Origin: Capitella teleta
Taxonomy: Eukaryota > Annelida > Polychaeta > Capitellidae
Assembly: GCA_000328365.1 (NCBI GenBank)
Contig: KB293867.1
Coordinates: 22,188 to 86,187, forward strand
Direction of reading: 5' to 3'
Length of the DNA: 64,000 nucleotides
Part shown: in pieces, positions 37,301-48,263 of the stretch
Layout of the letters: each line of letters starts with the position of its first letter
Numbering within the stretch: the stretch's first letter is position 1
The notes under the pieces: model-generated
Database searches by the model: none
The model's input: the letters and a program-made list of their open reading frames with translations, nothing else
Told to the model about the DNA's origin: nothing
Position numbers and translations under genes: made by a program

Positions 37301-40300
37301 GGAATTAGCCACAGCAAGCGTATTGTCTAAAAATATGTCATCTATCATCCGTTACTAGTTCAAAACAACCAGAGGTCCTCTTTAACAACTCATGAGGCAA
37401 TCGTACAAAAAACTACAATCTCATCAGGGGTGATTGCATCGTAAATATACAAGACCTCTTTTAATAAACTTGCAGAGCAGTTAAATGGTTATAGCATGAG
37501 ATATGGGCACCATGAGGAAATACAGTGGTGTACTCTTTAATTATAAATATCGCTATCAATATGCGAAATATACATTTCTATTTTATGTTATTCTTTGTTC
37601 CACTTTTCTTTGTCTCTCATAACCCTCCAGCATTAGGGAACCAATTTCCACCTATTTGCTCTCATGTAACAATTCACAACGTAATAGGTTATACAGGAAG
37701 TATTCATTCCAATCATTATCTTAATAATTATGAAATCTTATCTCGGCATGCATATAATATTTGGCAGATCATTTTGAATTTTTGATTATTTTACAGCGTA
37801 AGTTTGTCGATTTGACGTTTTTGGTAATCACCAACAAATAAGCTACATGTATCAGTTGAACCAACAATGACACTTGCTGAGTTTAACCAAATGTTGATGC
37901 AAGGTTGGTTCTCCTTGCATATTATTATAAAAAAAGGGCCACGTCAATATGTGTCTAGACCACAGAATCATGATGAATTATCCCTTATCAACTCGATTGC
38001 GGTACTAATATCGATAAGTATTCAGTTGTCCTCTTTTTTTCTGCTGATGATCCATCCATCACAGTTGAAGCGCATAAATTTTTCACCTTTATTCGCTTTG
38101 CGCATGCGCAGTTGTCTCCTCAGTCGACGATATTTCTGTGTTGATGAATTAAACCCGTAGACAAAAAAAAAAAAAACACCTGGAATGGAATATACATATT
38201 TCGACCAAAGAGAATCATATACACATACCAATGAGCAATCAATATAAATTATAGTATTTACGTTACATAACGAGTTCATACCTGTTGGCGCCTCTATAAG
38301 GTGGACAACTTCTCCACAAGTGGAGTATTCTATATATCAGAGAATAAGAGAGAGAATGAATGATAAAATAGCTTTAATACAATACCAACACGATGAGCAG
38401 TACAGTGGACCTCCATAAGCATACCGTCTAATGAAATTTTCAACTAATTTTAATAGTTGTATTGATTAATGATCTTTATTTCCACAGGACGTCCGGAGTC
38501 AGATATTCACCACAACAGGATTGCTGATCTTGGTACGTTAATCGCTCCTCAGTGCACTCATTAGAACACTGGGTGGTGAATCAATGTCTCAGTGTCCCCA
38601 GTGGTATACGGAACGGGCCTCTATTCAATGTAATTCGTACATCAGAATGTAGGAATAACAACAATACCTCTTAAGCTATGTAGGAATAGCAACAATACCT
38701 CTTAAGCTATGTAGGAATAGCAACAATACTATCCTGTACGCAGAAGTTCCCATATTAAGCCATCAATATATTACATGAGATGGCGATCAGTTAAGTAACC
38801 TCTTATTCAATATTCATGAATGTATTCATTGCAATGTTGTCATATCTCCGGATAGCCGTCACTCTTCCGCGAGTCTTGCGTCCAATCCTCCATTCGCAAT
38901 GCATTTAGTAAGCTTTCAACTTAAACACATCGCGCATATTCTATCAGTGATTGACAAGTTATCCGCTCAATCAGCCCTGATGTAGGTTCATACATCATTG
39001 ACGAAGGACAACATTGTGCCTTTTTTTAGGGGAATGCTGTGCAAAAACGTATTATTAATATTCAGGCGAATATAGATAGACCTGGCATTACAGGACAATA
39101 GATGCAATCAGATTTGTCTGAACTTCACATTATTTGATCAGGGGTTGGGATCCATGTTGTATCAACGGAACGCGGGTGTAATTCCCACGGAAGGGGTGAC
39201 AACAGGCTGGGATCACCACTAAGGTAAAGTCTGATGTCATCACTGAGATGGAGCCATATATCACACTGAGGTCATAGGTCATCACTGTGATGAGGTCATG
39301 GGTCATCACTGAGATGAGGTCACCGATCGCAGCAGCTAAATGGTCGCATCAAAGTATTTACAAGACCGTAAATAGGCCAACAAGGAGGAGCCAGCTGCTC
39401 TCGAGATAACGACCATTGCTCGGATACTCAGTCTATTGATCCGGGCGCAGTTTGGGGCTCCCAATCGGGTCATTCTCGCCTCTGTAATCAAGGGCTAAGA
39501 TTGCGCAGACACCTGCTGTAAGATCGAATGACTGGTCTCTTCGTGAAGATGTCTCCGACTATGAATGGTATATACACATCTTACAGAGTTTAGTATCTCT
39601 GTTAGCACTTTGCAAATTGCCTTAAAGCGTTTGGGGAGATTTTAAGGCGCCTCCCTCGGGGTACATATTGCTTGCACTATCACAACTTGGCGAGGATCAC
39701 TTAAATGACATGTCCATGATGTCGCAAGATAGGGATTGCGTGATCAAAAGAAAAGAAGAGTCTGCGGCCATTAGGGCTCAGTGGGTCAGCTGGGGAGACC
39801 CCTGGTGGTCTAATTGCACACCTGTGCCGTAATGTCACCCCTGTGCACTCCCCGTCAATCATATGGGTCAGCCTCACCTCGTAATTACTGCTCTTCCCTT
39901 AGATTGCATGAAGGTATGAATAAATGTCCATTTCGTACATCTAGGAGTGGATGGACGAGAGGTTGAGGTGGTCGCCCGAAGACCACAACGACTTAAAAGA
40001 GATCTTCATTGAAGCGGAAAAGCTTTGGAGGCCAGAATTCGCAGTCATCAATGGGTGGGTGATCCCCCTTAACAGTCCTGACCCCTTTTATCTGACCCTT
40101 AATTGTTCACCCTTTGATCGACAGAGCGGAGAAAATTTACGAAGAATACGATCCATTCCGGGCGGTGATCAACTACAATGGAACCGTGCATTGGGAACCC
40201 GGTGGTACGCGAATAACCCACTGATATATATACATACATCAATATAAATAAATAAAGTTCTTAAATCAATATTTATATCGACAGGAGTCTTCAAGACCAT

Positions 40301-41477
40301 GTGCGCAATCGACATCACTTTCTACCCATTCGATGAGCAGATGTGCAAGCTGCAGTTTGGAGCCTGGAGCTACCACACCCACAAAATGAACCTGTACAAC
40401 TCATCAACAACAGTGAACAAAGACACGTACAACGAGAACGGAGAATGGCATATTGACAGAACGGAGGTCCTGAGAGAGACATTTGCGTACGAGTGTTGTC
40501 CAAATGAACCTTTCGCCAATGTTGCATTTCACATATACCTGAGGCGACGTCACACGTTCTACGTCATGAACGTCATCTTACCGAGCATCATGACGTCCGT
40601 TCTGCTGCTCTCCATCTTCTTCTGCACCCCAGGACAAAAAGTTCAAATCGGTGTCGTCGTTTTGTTGTCGTTCAGGATCTTTCTACTTAACGTTTCAGCT
40701 GATATCCCCAAAACCTCGGATCACATTCCGCTTCTCGGTTAGATCAACGTTTAACTTTATAATCATAACGCACTCGCTATCATAACGCACCCAATATCAT
40801 AAAGTATCATTTTTTTATCATCAGGCATCTACCTGACCTGTACGATGGCAATCACCACGATGTCCATGGTCCTCACCGTGTTCGTGCTCAACCTCCACCA
40901 CATCACAGATCGCCCCGTTCCAGATTGGGCGCGACGCTTCATTTTGCTTTACTTGGCGCGAATGCTGGGCATGAACGCGACTTCCCCGAACGCAACAGCG
41001 TCATCAAACGACCCCTTGAAGCGCAAACCGAAAGCGGACCCAGCCAAAGATGCCCGCATGAACAACGCGTTCTTCCGGCGTCGACCGTCTCCGCTCATGG
41101 AGATCGACTCGGAGGAACGCAGCGCCATCATCGAGTTGCAACACCGCAACGCCAGTCCCAGCAACGGGGGCGCCCTGCCTCCTCACACGCACTTTGACAT
41201 TCCAAGAGCCCCGAATAGAGAAGGGTTCACGCCCGATATCAGCGTACAGAGCCCGATGCTCTCCGGTTACAGCCGCCTGCATAGAGCTCCGGAATCTCCG
41301 AGCACGCCGGCCGAGGAGAAGATCGAAGACTACTCGAAAGATTGGAAGCGAATGGCTGAGGTGTTCGACCGATTGTTCTTCTGGCTTTTCCTCCTTGCGA
41401 TTCTCATCTCAACTCTCGTTCTTTTTCACCCGCTTACAAATGTGTTCGTTACTTCTTCCTCTGCAAGTCGGCGGTAA
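34321..41477 (+). CDS. nicotinic acetylcholine receptor-like subunit, divergent
   Basis: Predicted exons are 34,321-34,405; 35,944-36,045 (probable); 36,297-36,448; 38,488-38,532; 39,945-40,054; 40,125-40,204; 40,285-40,737; and 40,825-41,477. All joins keep frame and the product is 559 residues (525 without exon 2). The 45, 110 and 80-nt exons match the classic receptor intron pattern. A signal peptide (1-28) is followed by the ligand-binding domain. The Cys-loop CAIDITFYPFDEQMC (198-212) is intact, loop B keeps GAWSY, and loop C has the vicinal pair YECC (262-263), the mark of alpha-type subunits. M1 (about 284-306), M2, M3 (about 345-366), a Pro/Arg-rich intracellular loop and M4 follow. 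By family it is a pentameric ligand-gated channel subunit at the plasma membrane. Oddities: loop A Tyr is Ile, the loop D Trp55 position is Leu, the M1-M2 linker is two residues short, and the pore reads GQK rather than GEK with Arg at 12'. Ligand and ion selectivity are therefore open. Confidence 0.9.
35450..35530 (+). repeat. tRNA-like sequence (SINE head or tRNA relic)
   Basis: Box A TAGCTCAGGGG (35,463-35,473) is followed 32 bp later by GGATTCGATTTCC (35,505-35,517), a slightly expanded box B. The surrounding sequence does not give a convincing cloverleaf, so it is more likely a SINE head or decayed tRNA copy than a working tRNA. It lies in the first intron of the receptor gene. Confidence 0.5.
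36018..36027. promoter_or_regulatory. GCGCATGCGC word inside receptor exon 2
   Basis: An exact NRF-1-type decamer within the probable 102-nt exon, 20 bp after an E-box CACGTG. It may mark an alternative internal promoter, but it also codes for residues of the predicted protein. Confidence 0.35.
37195..37216. repeat. perfect 22-bp palindrome
   Basis: CTCCCATTGTT is followed directly by its reverse complement, with a GTTAAC centre, in the large intron between receptor exons 3 and 4. A related, imperfect word lies at 29,595-29,612. Confidence 0.9.
38099..38110. promoter_or_regulatory. NRF-1 palindrome in receptor intron
   Basis: A second exact TGCGCATGCGCA, in the intron before the 45-nt exon. 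It may be an enhancer or internal promoter site, or part of an unrecognised repeat. Confidence 0.35.
38645..38730. repeat. 31-bp tandem repeat, nearly 3 copies
   Basis: Units beginning TGTAGGAATAGCAACAATAC repeat with a 31-bp period joined by CTCTTAAGCTA. The first copy differs by one base (AAC for AGC). The array lies in a receptor intron. Confidence 0.9.
39234..39325. repeat. 24-bp tandem repeat carrying DR1 half-sites
   Basis: Two full 24-bp units (39,268-39,291 and 39,292-39,315) and partial flanking units occur in the intron before the 110-nt receptor exon. Each full unit begins with two nuclear-receptor half-sites spaced by one base: AGGTCATAGGTCA at 39,269-39,281 and AGGTCATGGGTCA at 39,293-39,305. 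Confidence 0.85.
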
Positions 41478-41579
41478 CGTATTTCCATGGTTATGGTTGG
41501 CCATGGATGTAAAGCGTAACGTTCATCAAAAATTAACCAGTCAGTGTCTGTGTCATTTAACATTGGTTCATTAATTCAG

Positions 41580-41585
41580 AATAAA
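41580..41585 (+). promoter_or_regulatory. polyadenylation signal AATAAA
   Basis: An exact AATAAA 103 bp after the receptor gene's stop codon, a usual distance. Confidence 0.6.
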
Positions 41586-41589
41586 GATA

Positions 41590-42970
41590 TTATTTATTTT
41601 GTATTTTCTGGTGTTGGGTATAATATGTGAGTCGTTGTCTAGGTGCGTAGAGAAAACCAACTGTACAGTGTACCTGTAGTTTTTTGATATAAGATATTGT
41701 GTTATACAGTGCCATGTCTCAACGCAAGTGCATCTGTCCTTGCATGGGTAAGTCACTTATCTCCTCCTCTCCTCGGCCCACATAAAAGTTGAGTTGTTTC
41801 AGGATCAAACAAGCCCACAAAAAAAGAGAGAAGAAAAACAAGCGCTGAAATGTTGGCAACTTATACATGTATTTTATTCGGCATTGAAAATGTTATTAGA
41901 GAAGTGAAAAACACACGACATAATGAATATATTTGTAATGAACATATAATATTACAATTGATAGCATTAATTGGGACTTGCGTACGATATTATTTTGATC
42001 ATTATGCACCCATCGATCGAATAAGTTGATTTTTCAGTCATATCTAAATAATTGCACACAATGTTCATTCAACAACACATGCCTTTGAAACAATATCCAA
42101 CTTCAACGAGGTTAGTGATATGCACAAATTATGCAATCCCCAAGCAAAGCAAAGAGTTCGTAGTTTATGGCACATAAGAAATTTCACATCGGCAGGAAGC
42201 GGCACAACATGCAGACTTATTTCCTGGAAATAAGGAAAATATAAAAGGGAGATATGCTCCATCATCATGCAATTAGTTAGAATTGAGGGAGCCCGTGTCC
42301 GTTTTATTGTAAAGTGAATGACGCTTATGCAGCAGTGACATTCAGCTGAGCCAGTGATGAAGAAGGGAGCATAATTATTGTCGATAATTTAATCCATACG
42401 ACAGCGTGAAATAAAGGAGACGGTAATAATTATTGGAACTTTATCTTTACTGGTTAATTTCGTTCTGATGCCTACTTACATCGCTTCATACCACTCTGAG
42501 GGGAATCGACCATGCCACAAGCGATCGTAGTTAGAGCTGAAGCCACCGGTGCTCATGGAATGAGGTCGTAACCGAAAACTGAAAGCAACAATATGTCAGT
42601 GAAAGCAACTAGAACAAACATTAGTAAAAGCAATCAGTAGAAGAAGCAAAGACGACGGTTGAAATTAGTGGGGAAATGACACTTAGTTTGGTTACATTGC
42701 AAAGCAATTCAGCAGAGGTCACCAAGGCACATGCCCTGAATATACAAATCTTTGGTTAAGAATGATTAAGATGACAGGATTTTATAGTACGCTATAATCA
42801 CTAAAATGGTCAGATGACAAGCCTCACTCGTTGTACATGTAAGACAACCTTTGAACATCTTTCCAAGGAGAGTCCATTATGACTCTGCTGAGTTCAGGTA
42901 ATTACATGCAATTAAATTAACCAGTGTATTATAAAAATGTAATTAGTTTATGTAATATTTTAGCCCCGGG
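41590..42970. other. intergenic, convergent gene ends
   Basis: AT-rich sequence between the 3' ends of the receptor (+) and the membrane protein gene (-). It probably includes the 3' UTRs. Nothing else was recognised. Confidence 0.4.
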
Positions 42971-42974
42971 TGTT

Positions 42975-44568
42975 TCATGGCTGGCATCGCTCAATTGATC
43001 TCCTGTATGGATCCAATCCAAGGTTGTAATATTGCACTTCTTCTTCTCCCCTCATTTGCCGAACATCCGGAGTCAATTCCGTTTTGGATTCGGACAATCC
43101 GGGATTTAGTATACCCGATCCGGATCCACTCTCTTGCGATTGATACCTAGATCGTTTGTCCAGGCGTTCCAGATCCGAACAGATCCAGATTATAGCAATT
43201 GCCAAGAGAAGAAGGCAGATGGTCAGAGCCAGGTTCCACACTATTAGGCCGATCACCATCTCACGTGACTTCAACATGTCGTCATCTTCACCGGATGACG
43301 CTGCAAGAAAAAGGGTTCAAACAAACTAAACAAAATAAAACAAGAAACATTTATGCATAAACTGTAGAGCCTGCATCTCTCTTAGTCGCAAACATTATGC
43401 CCAATGCATTATCGGGAACTTTTGCCTGTGTCACGTTGATGGCAAGTGAACTATTGGAAACGATGGGAAAGTTTGCGATCATAATGCACCTTCCTCGCAA
43501 TGGATAAACATTAATTACAAAAAAGCCTTGACAGCATCATATTGTGTGCGTAATGAAAAGGGGACTCGAAATGCCAAAATACTTACCAGAAAGCATTGAA
43601 ACGTTATAATTATAATCCGAATGTGTTTTCAAGACTTTGAGGTTTGCTTTTTTTTTTATCAAATCTGTAGTTGATGATTGCCTTTGACCTTACCTGCTGG
43701 TTGATCAGGTCGATAACTTGGGTTGCTTGCATCATCATTATCAGATGCAATCATGGGCTGTTGAAAACGGAATATAGGATACAGGATTATGAAATGGGAC
43801 AAAATGTACGCTTACGGGCAGAGTGGGCGGATTGTCAATAAATAACGGGCATTCTGTGAATAAGGCGTGGAAAACAAAACAAAATTTCGAGTAAGACGTC
43901 ACAACGATACTTACGTGACTCGTTACATGGAAACAGGGGGATGTGGAAGGGGAGCTTTAAGTCGTCGAATTTGATTTTTGATCCATCCACAATGCTCCCC
44001 AGTTCGCTGAGTTTGTTTAGAGAGAGCACAACACCGCTTCCTTTTTCATCATAATATCCTTCAACTGGTCCAGGTAACTCTTCATTCACCAAGCCAAGTT
44101 TGTACGAGTCTTTAATCGTCACCCACTCGGATTCAGGCAGGTCAATCTTTTGGGAAACATCTCTTATGATTTACGGATTCACCACAAAGGATTTACCACT
44201 TCTGGGTTTCCGTCTGCTACCCTGGGTGTGATTACCGTGCCCCAACGGAAGATGTAAATGTCGTCGTTGGGTCGATCGGTGTCTTTCTCCCAAAGTTGCA
44301 CCTTGATCGGATTTGTTCCGTTGAAGCGAGCGTAGATAGAGCGAACGACCAAACCAGGATGGAGGTGTCGTTGAAAGTCAAGAGCGATTCTCTGTACATC
44401 ACTGAGGTCCGCTATGGATGAGGTGAGTGTTTATTATTATAGAGTAGATTCTTATATAGTAATAAATACATGTTTAGGTGCACTCAATAATTATGGATAT
44501 TACTTACTGAGTGTCGCAGCAGAGCACGTTGCCAGGAGCAACGTCGATGATATAACCCACGGTAACAT
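42975..44568 (-). CDS. unnamed single-pass membrane protein with ectodomain
   Basis: Six minus-strand exons join in frame: 44,508-44,568; 44,197-44,411; 43,915-44,146; 43,816-43,853 (38 nt); 43,694-43,757; and 42,975-43,300. They encode 311 residues. A signal peptide (about 1-18) is followed by an ectodomain of about 190 residues with blocks VQLWEKDTD, YIFRWGTVITP and EGYYDEKGSGV. By eye these recall the beta-sandwich modules of uncharacterised marine-invertebrate proteins and VWDE-like proteins that carry an IQIWRP-type strand and a GDVLGYYFP-type strand. The ectodomain ends in a short Cys pair (FPCNESQCPLF), an acidic Ser/Asp linker and one TM helix (GLIVWNLALTICLLLLAIAI). The roughly 80-residue cytoplasmic tail contains VQYYNLGLDPY, where YYN fits a pYxN Grb2-SH2 site. 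A receptor or adhesion role is inferred, and I do not recognise a named family. The 38-nt microexon is needed to keep the frame. Confidence 0.75.
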
Positions 44569-44569
44569 A

Positions 44570-46025
44570 GCTGCCTAGAAAAGATTCATTATTTCATGTC
44601 ATTTTACAATGTTTACTGGGTAACGTTAGAGTAAATGATAACAACAAAAAATTCAAAATGCATGTGAATGCATGTATGGTTATAAGCATATGAAGGACAT
44701 AAGTATGGAAGGAACAGAAGAGCAATTATATATTTCATTCGTTATGTGACTTTTCTTCCTTATGACCCCTGATATCAAATAGTGAACATTACTTACCCTT
44801 TGCCCAAGATTCAATAAGCATTGTGCATCAATTAAGCTGCAATCAGTGTATGCATGTTATACAGTAATGGCCATTTGATGTATGGCCACCAGACCGATCA
44901 ATACAATTTGGATCATACATGTACCTAAATCCGCACAAATATGGTTGACCCGTTGCATGTGACCTACAACCTAACTGATGTATCCAATGCTCTGATTCAG
45001 GCGGTGCTATTCAACCCCCAGGCCACATCTACCACATCATCAATGCGTGCTGACAAACTATTACAAATAATTATGCCATCTATTTTGTTAACCTGGGATG
45101 TCATGTATCAAATGATATATTTTTTCTGTGATTTGTGAGCCAGCCTCTCGTTTACACCATAAAGAGCTGCAACACGCAGTTTAAGCAATGTTCAAAAAAA
45201 TCTACCGCATTGAACGCAAAGCTGCAGTTAACTAATCGTGCATAGGATGTTACATAATAACCTATACACATGATCGCAGATTCATAATACTCGTACCTTG
45301 AATATTTAACACTTTTTCCAAAACACATATTCCAGTTTATAATCCGATTGCTGAAACATGTTTGCGAAATAGTCACGATGTAATTAATGATTGCAGATGT
45401 TTATATTGATCGACATCATTCGGCCTGAAATTTCCAGGTTATTTCTAGGACGATAAAGCAACAGGTGGTGCGCGGCGGGGGTATTTTTCCCTGAACCCAA
45501 ATCGATACACAATGACTGATCTGATTGATTGCTTGATCAATTGTAACCCCATTTAAATATATGAATGACTAACCAAACAGCGAAACTAGTACATTAATTT
45601 ACACGCTGTACTTATTTGATTAAAGGTACGACCAACCTGCATTACTCCAACGTAATCTATCTTCTAAGAAGTTCTTGTAAATTCCTTTTATAATATATAC
45701 CTGTACTAATGACCGAAGCAACCAGCCAGGTGTGACGTCTTTTCATGCGAGTACAAACCACGCATTGTTGAGACCCTCGAACAATCCTAGGCGTTGGTTG
45801 GTTTGGGAATCCCGCCAGAATTTATGCCCGCCCTGATCAGCCCTAGGCGGTGACATAACCCGTAGGAAGTGATTGCTACAAACTTGCAGTAGTAAAGGTT
45901 ACGAAATATTTGTGGTTATTTTGCTATAGTTATATTAATTATGTTGTAGGAGGCACTGTTGGTCGTTGGCCAGGTGACAATGTTGATGATGAATTGTTTG
46001 TTTTTGTTGACACCTTGTAGTTCAT
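44570..46025. other. intergenic, upstream of the membrane protein gene
   Basis: AT-rich sequence. No exon, RNA or element was recognised. It should hold the promoter of the minus-strand membrane protein gene, but no core element stands out. Confidence 0.35.
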
Positions 46026-46029
46026 AGGT

Positions 46030-46460
46030 TTGAAGATCTATAAATGGTTACACGGTTGCGAAAGCTAAACGATGACAGCTGTAGACAATTAAGAAGAGAA
46101 TCAAGAGTTTTCGAAACAATGAGCTTTGGGAAGATCCTTCGCACCTCGTTCAGAGAGAGGCGAACGAACGAATATGGCCTATGTGAGAGACGAGGCGAAG
46201 AGACTGAGCCACTGCTGGCCAACATCAAAAAAGGAAGCTCGCATGGCTAGACCATGCAGTCAGACTGTCAGACACGAAAGCCTTTCACAGGCTGCCATGG
46301 AGGGAACTGTCAAGGGAGAAGAAGAAGAGGACGTCAGAGAATAACGTTGGATGAAGGGCGGCCCGGATGTGTCAACAATTAAGAGCCTCCGAGAACAGAG
46401 AGGAGTGGAAGAGGTTGACGAAGTTTGCTGCCCTCAGGTTCCCCCGACGATGATTAATGG
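46030..46460 (+). mobile_element. degraded LINE 3' end
   Basis: Translation across frames gives the C-terminal tail typical of a large group of invertebrate LINEs. Seen are FETMSFGKILRTSFRERRTN (usually KLLRISYxEHKTN), EPLLANIKK, then in another frame HAVRLSDTKAFHRLPWREL (usually GHVTRHDSL... QGTLEG) and finally REEWKRLTKFAALRFPRR. Only the region after the reverse transcriptase is left, with frame breaks and stops, so it is a dead 5'-truncated copy. The end near 46,460 has no clear poly-A. Confidence 0.7.
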
Positions 46461-48260
46461 TGAATGAAATAGCATCTGTACATAATAAATAATAATTATA
46501 TGCAAATTAATATAATAAAAACAGAAGAAAAATAAAAGAACAAGAAGAATGAGATTACCCTTTCAGCACCGGCTTCTGCTATTTATATGTACTAAAAAGA
46601 GTGTCGTCACATGATGTTTGTGTGTTTTCCTTTTTGTAGGAATATAGATTCCTAATACTCGCAATTATTGTCCGTGAGTTGCTCAAGCGGAGATGAACGA
46701 TGGATTGCTGAACCGTTATGAATTCTGTTCGCTGAACTGTTTCCGCATAAAGAAGCGTAAACCAGCGTTTTACTAATTATAAGTTTACAAGAGAGAGCAT
46801 GCATGACAGGCCTACATGCTACAGGGTGAATCATAGTATACTAAATCTTGCTATGCGCTATGCTCATCTATACTCATTCACACAAACTGCTCGGTTGCCT
46901 CTATACAGTTGAACAATTGATCACACCCTCCCCGTCCTCTAATCTCTCCCCTCCCTCCCCTTTCATTTACTTAATCCTTCATCTTCAGAATCGTTGTCAT
47001 AATAGTTTTTGTTTTTCGGTTTAGTTCGTTCATTTGTTTTTTTGTTGTTTTATATACTTATAGGGCTGTCTCGGCTCCGACTGACAGGCCCCATGAATAT
47101 GCTCCATTCATGAATATATATATCTATCATTGAAAATATGTTCACGCCAAAACACTGAAGTTTGAATTACGTTATTCTTGTAGCTCGTGTTATCTACTAT
47201 TAAAGAAACGATCAACAGATAGTTGTTACTATACATGTACATATAGACCCAATAATTAAATAATATTAAACTATTAAATCTCAAAAGAACACGGGGTGTG
47301 CAGCAGGGCAGCTATCTGCAGCGAGGTCCTTGTGTTTATCATATATGTCATGTATTGCTTGTGGGCATGCAGGATGTTGGATTTTGGATCCAAATATCCG
47401 ATATCCAACTTAAGGGCTTTTGGCCTTCATAGATATAGTTTGAGTAGGGCTCTAGCATACCAAATATAGGCAGGCAATATAGTTTAGTTAATTTAAATAA
47501 TTACTAGTGAGTAATTAACATAGCCCAATAAAACAGAGTATTTCCGCGGCAGATCTATCCATTTTGTCAATCAACATATTTAAGATTGAATATAAATGCA
47601 GCCTATGCGCTATCGCCTTCGCTCGATGACAAGATGAGGGAGAGGTGTGAGGGTGTGCGAGAGGGTAAGGGTGGGTGCGTGTGTTGCCTAATTCCGTGGT
47701 TATTTCAGTAGTCTTTTTAACGTTGATATAAATTCATGCAGATAAGAATGTGTTTAGGCTCAAAATAGAGATTATGTGGAATTTCGACGGAGTTTTTTAT
47801 TCATTCTCGGGAATTGAGACTAAAAGAACATTCACAATCAACATAAACAATACCTTGGGATAGAGGAAGACACATCGCACAGGCACCAAGATAATAAGGG
47901 AGGACCATTTTGTGAATCAAACAGCCACATACACCGGCCGCAAAACAGGGGGATTATTATAACAATATGCAGTCTATGGGAACAATCATCAGAGATGTTC
48001 AAGGATTGTGTAACCTTCAAACCACGTGGATCGATAGGCTAAGGTTGAACCATTTATGGTAAATGCATAAAAAAATATTAACATAAACCATAAATCGACA
48101 TTCATTTTATCACCAAAACATTATATTAATCTCATACTTGACGCTATAATAATTGATGCTACACCGCGCTAATATACATTTCATATTTCAATGCACACTA
48201 TTCGCATGATGCTAAGATGCAGAGAACACATTCGAGGGGGAAGCAGTCTCAGAAACAATG
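46461..48260. other. intergenic and likely 3' UTR of the transporter gene
   Basis: No gene was recognised. A minus-strand AATAAA (plus-strand TTTATT at 47,796-47,801) lies about 460 bp past the transporter stop and is a possible polyadenylation signal. Confidence 0.35.
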
Positions 48261-48263
48261 AAC

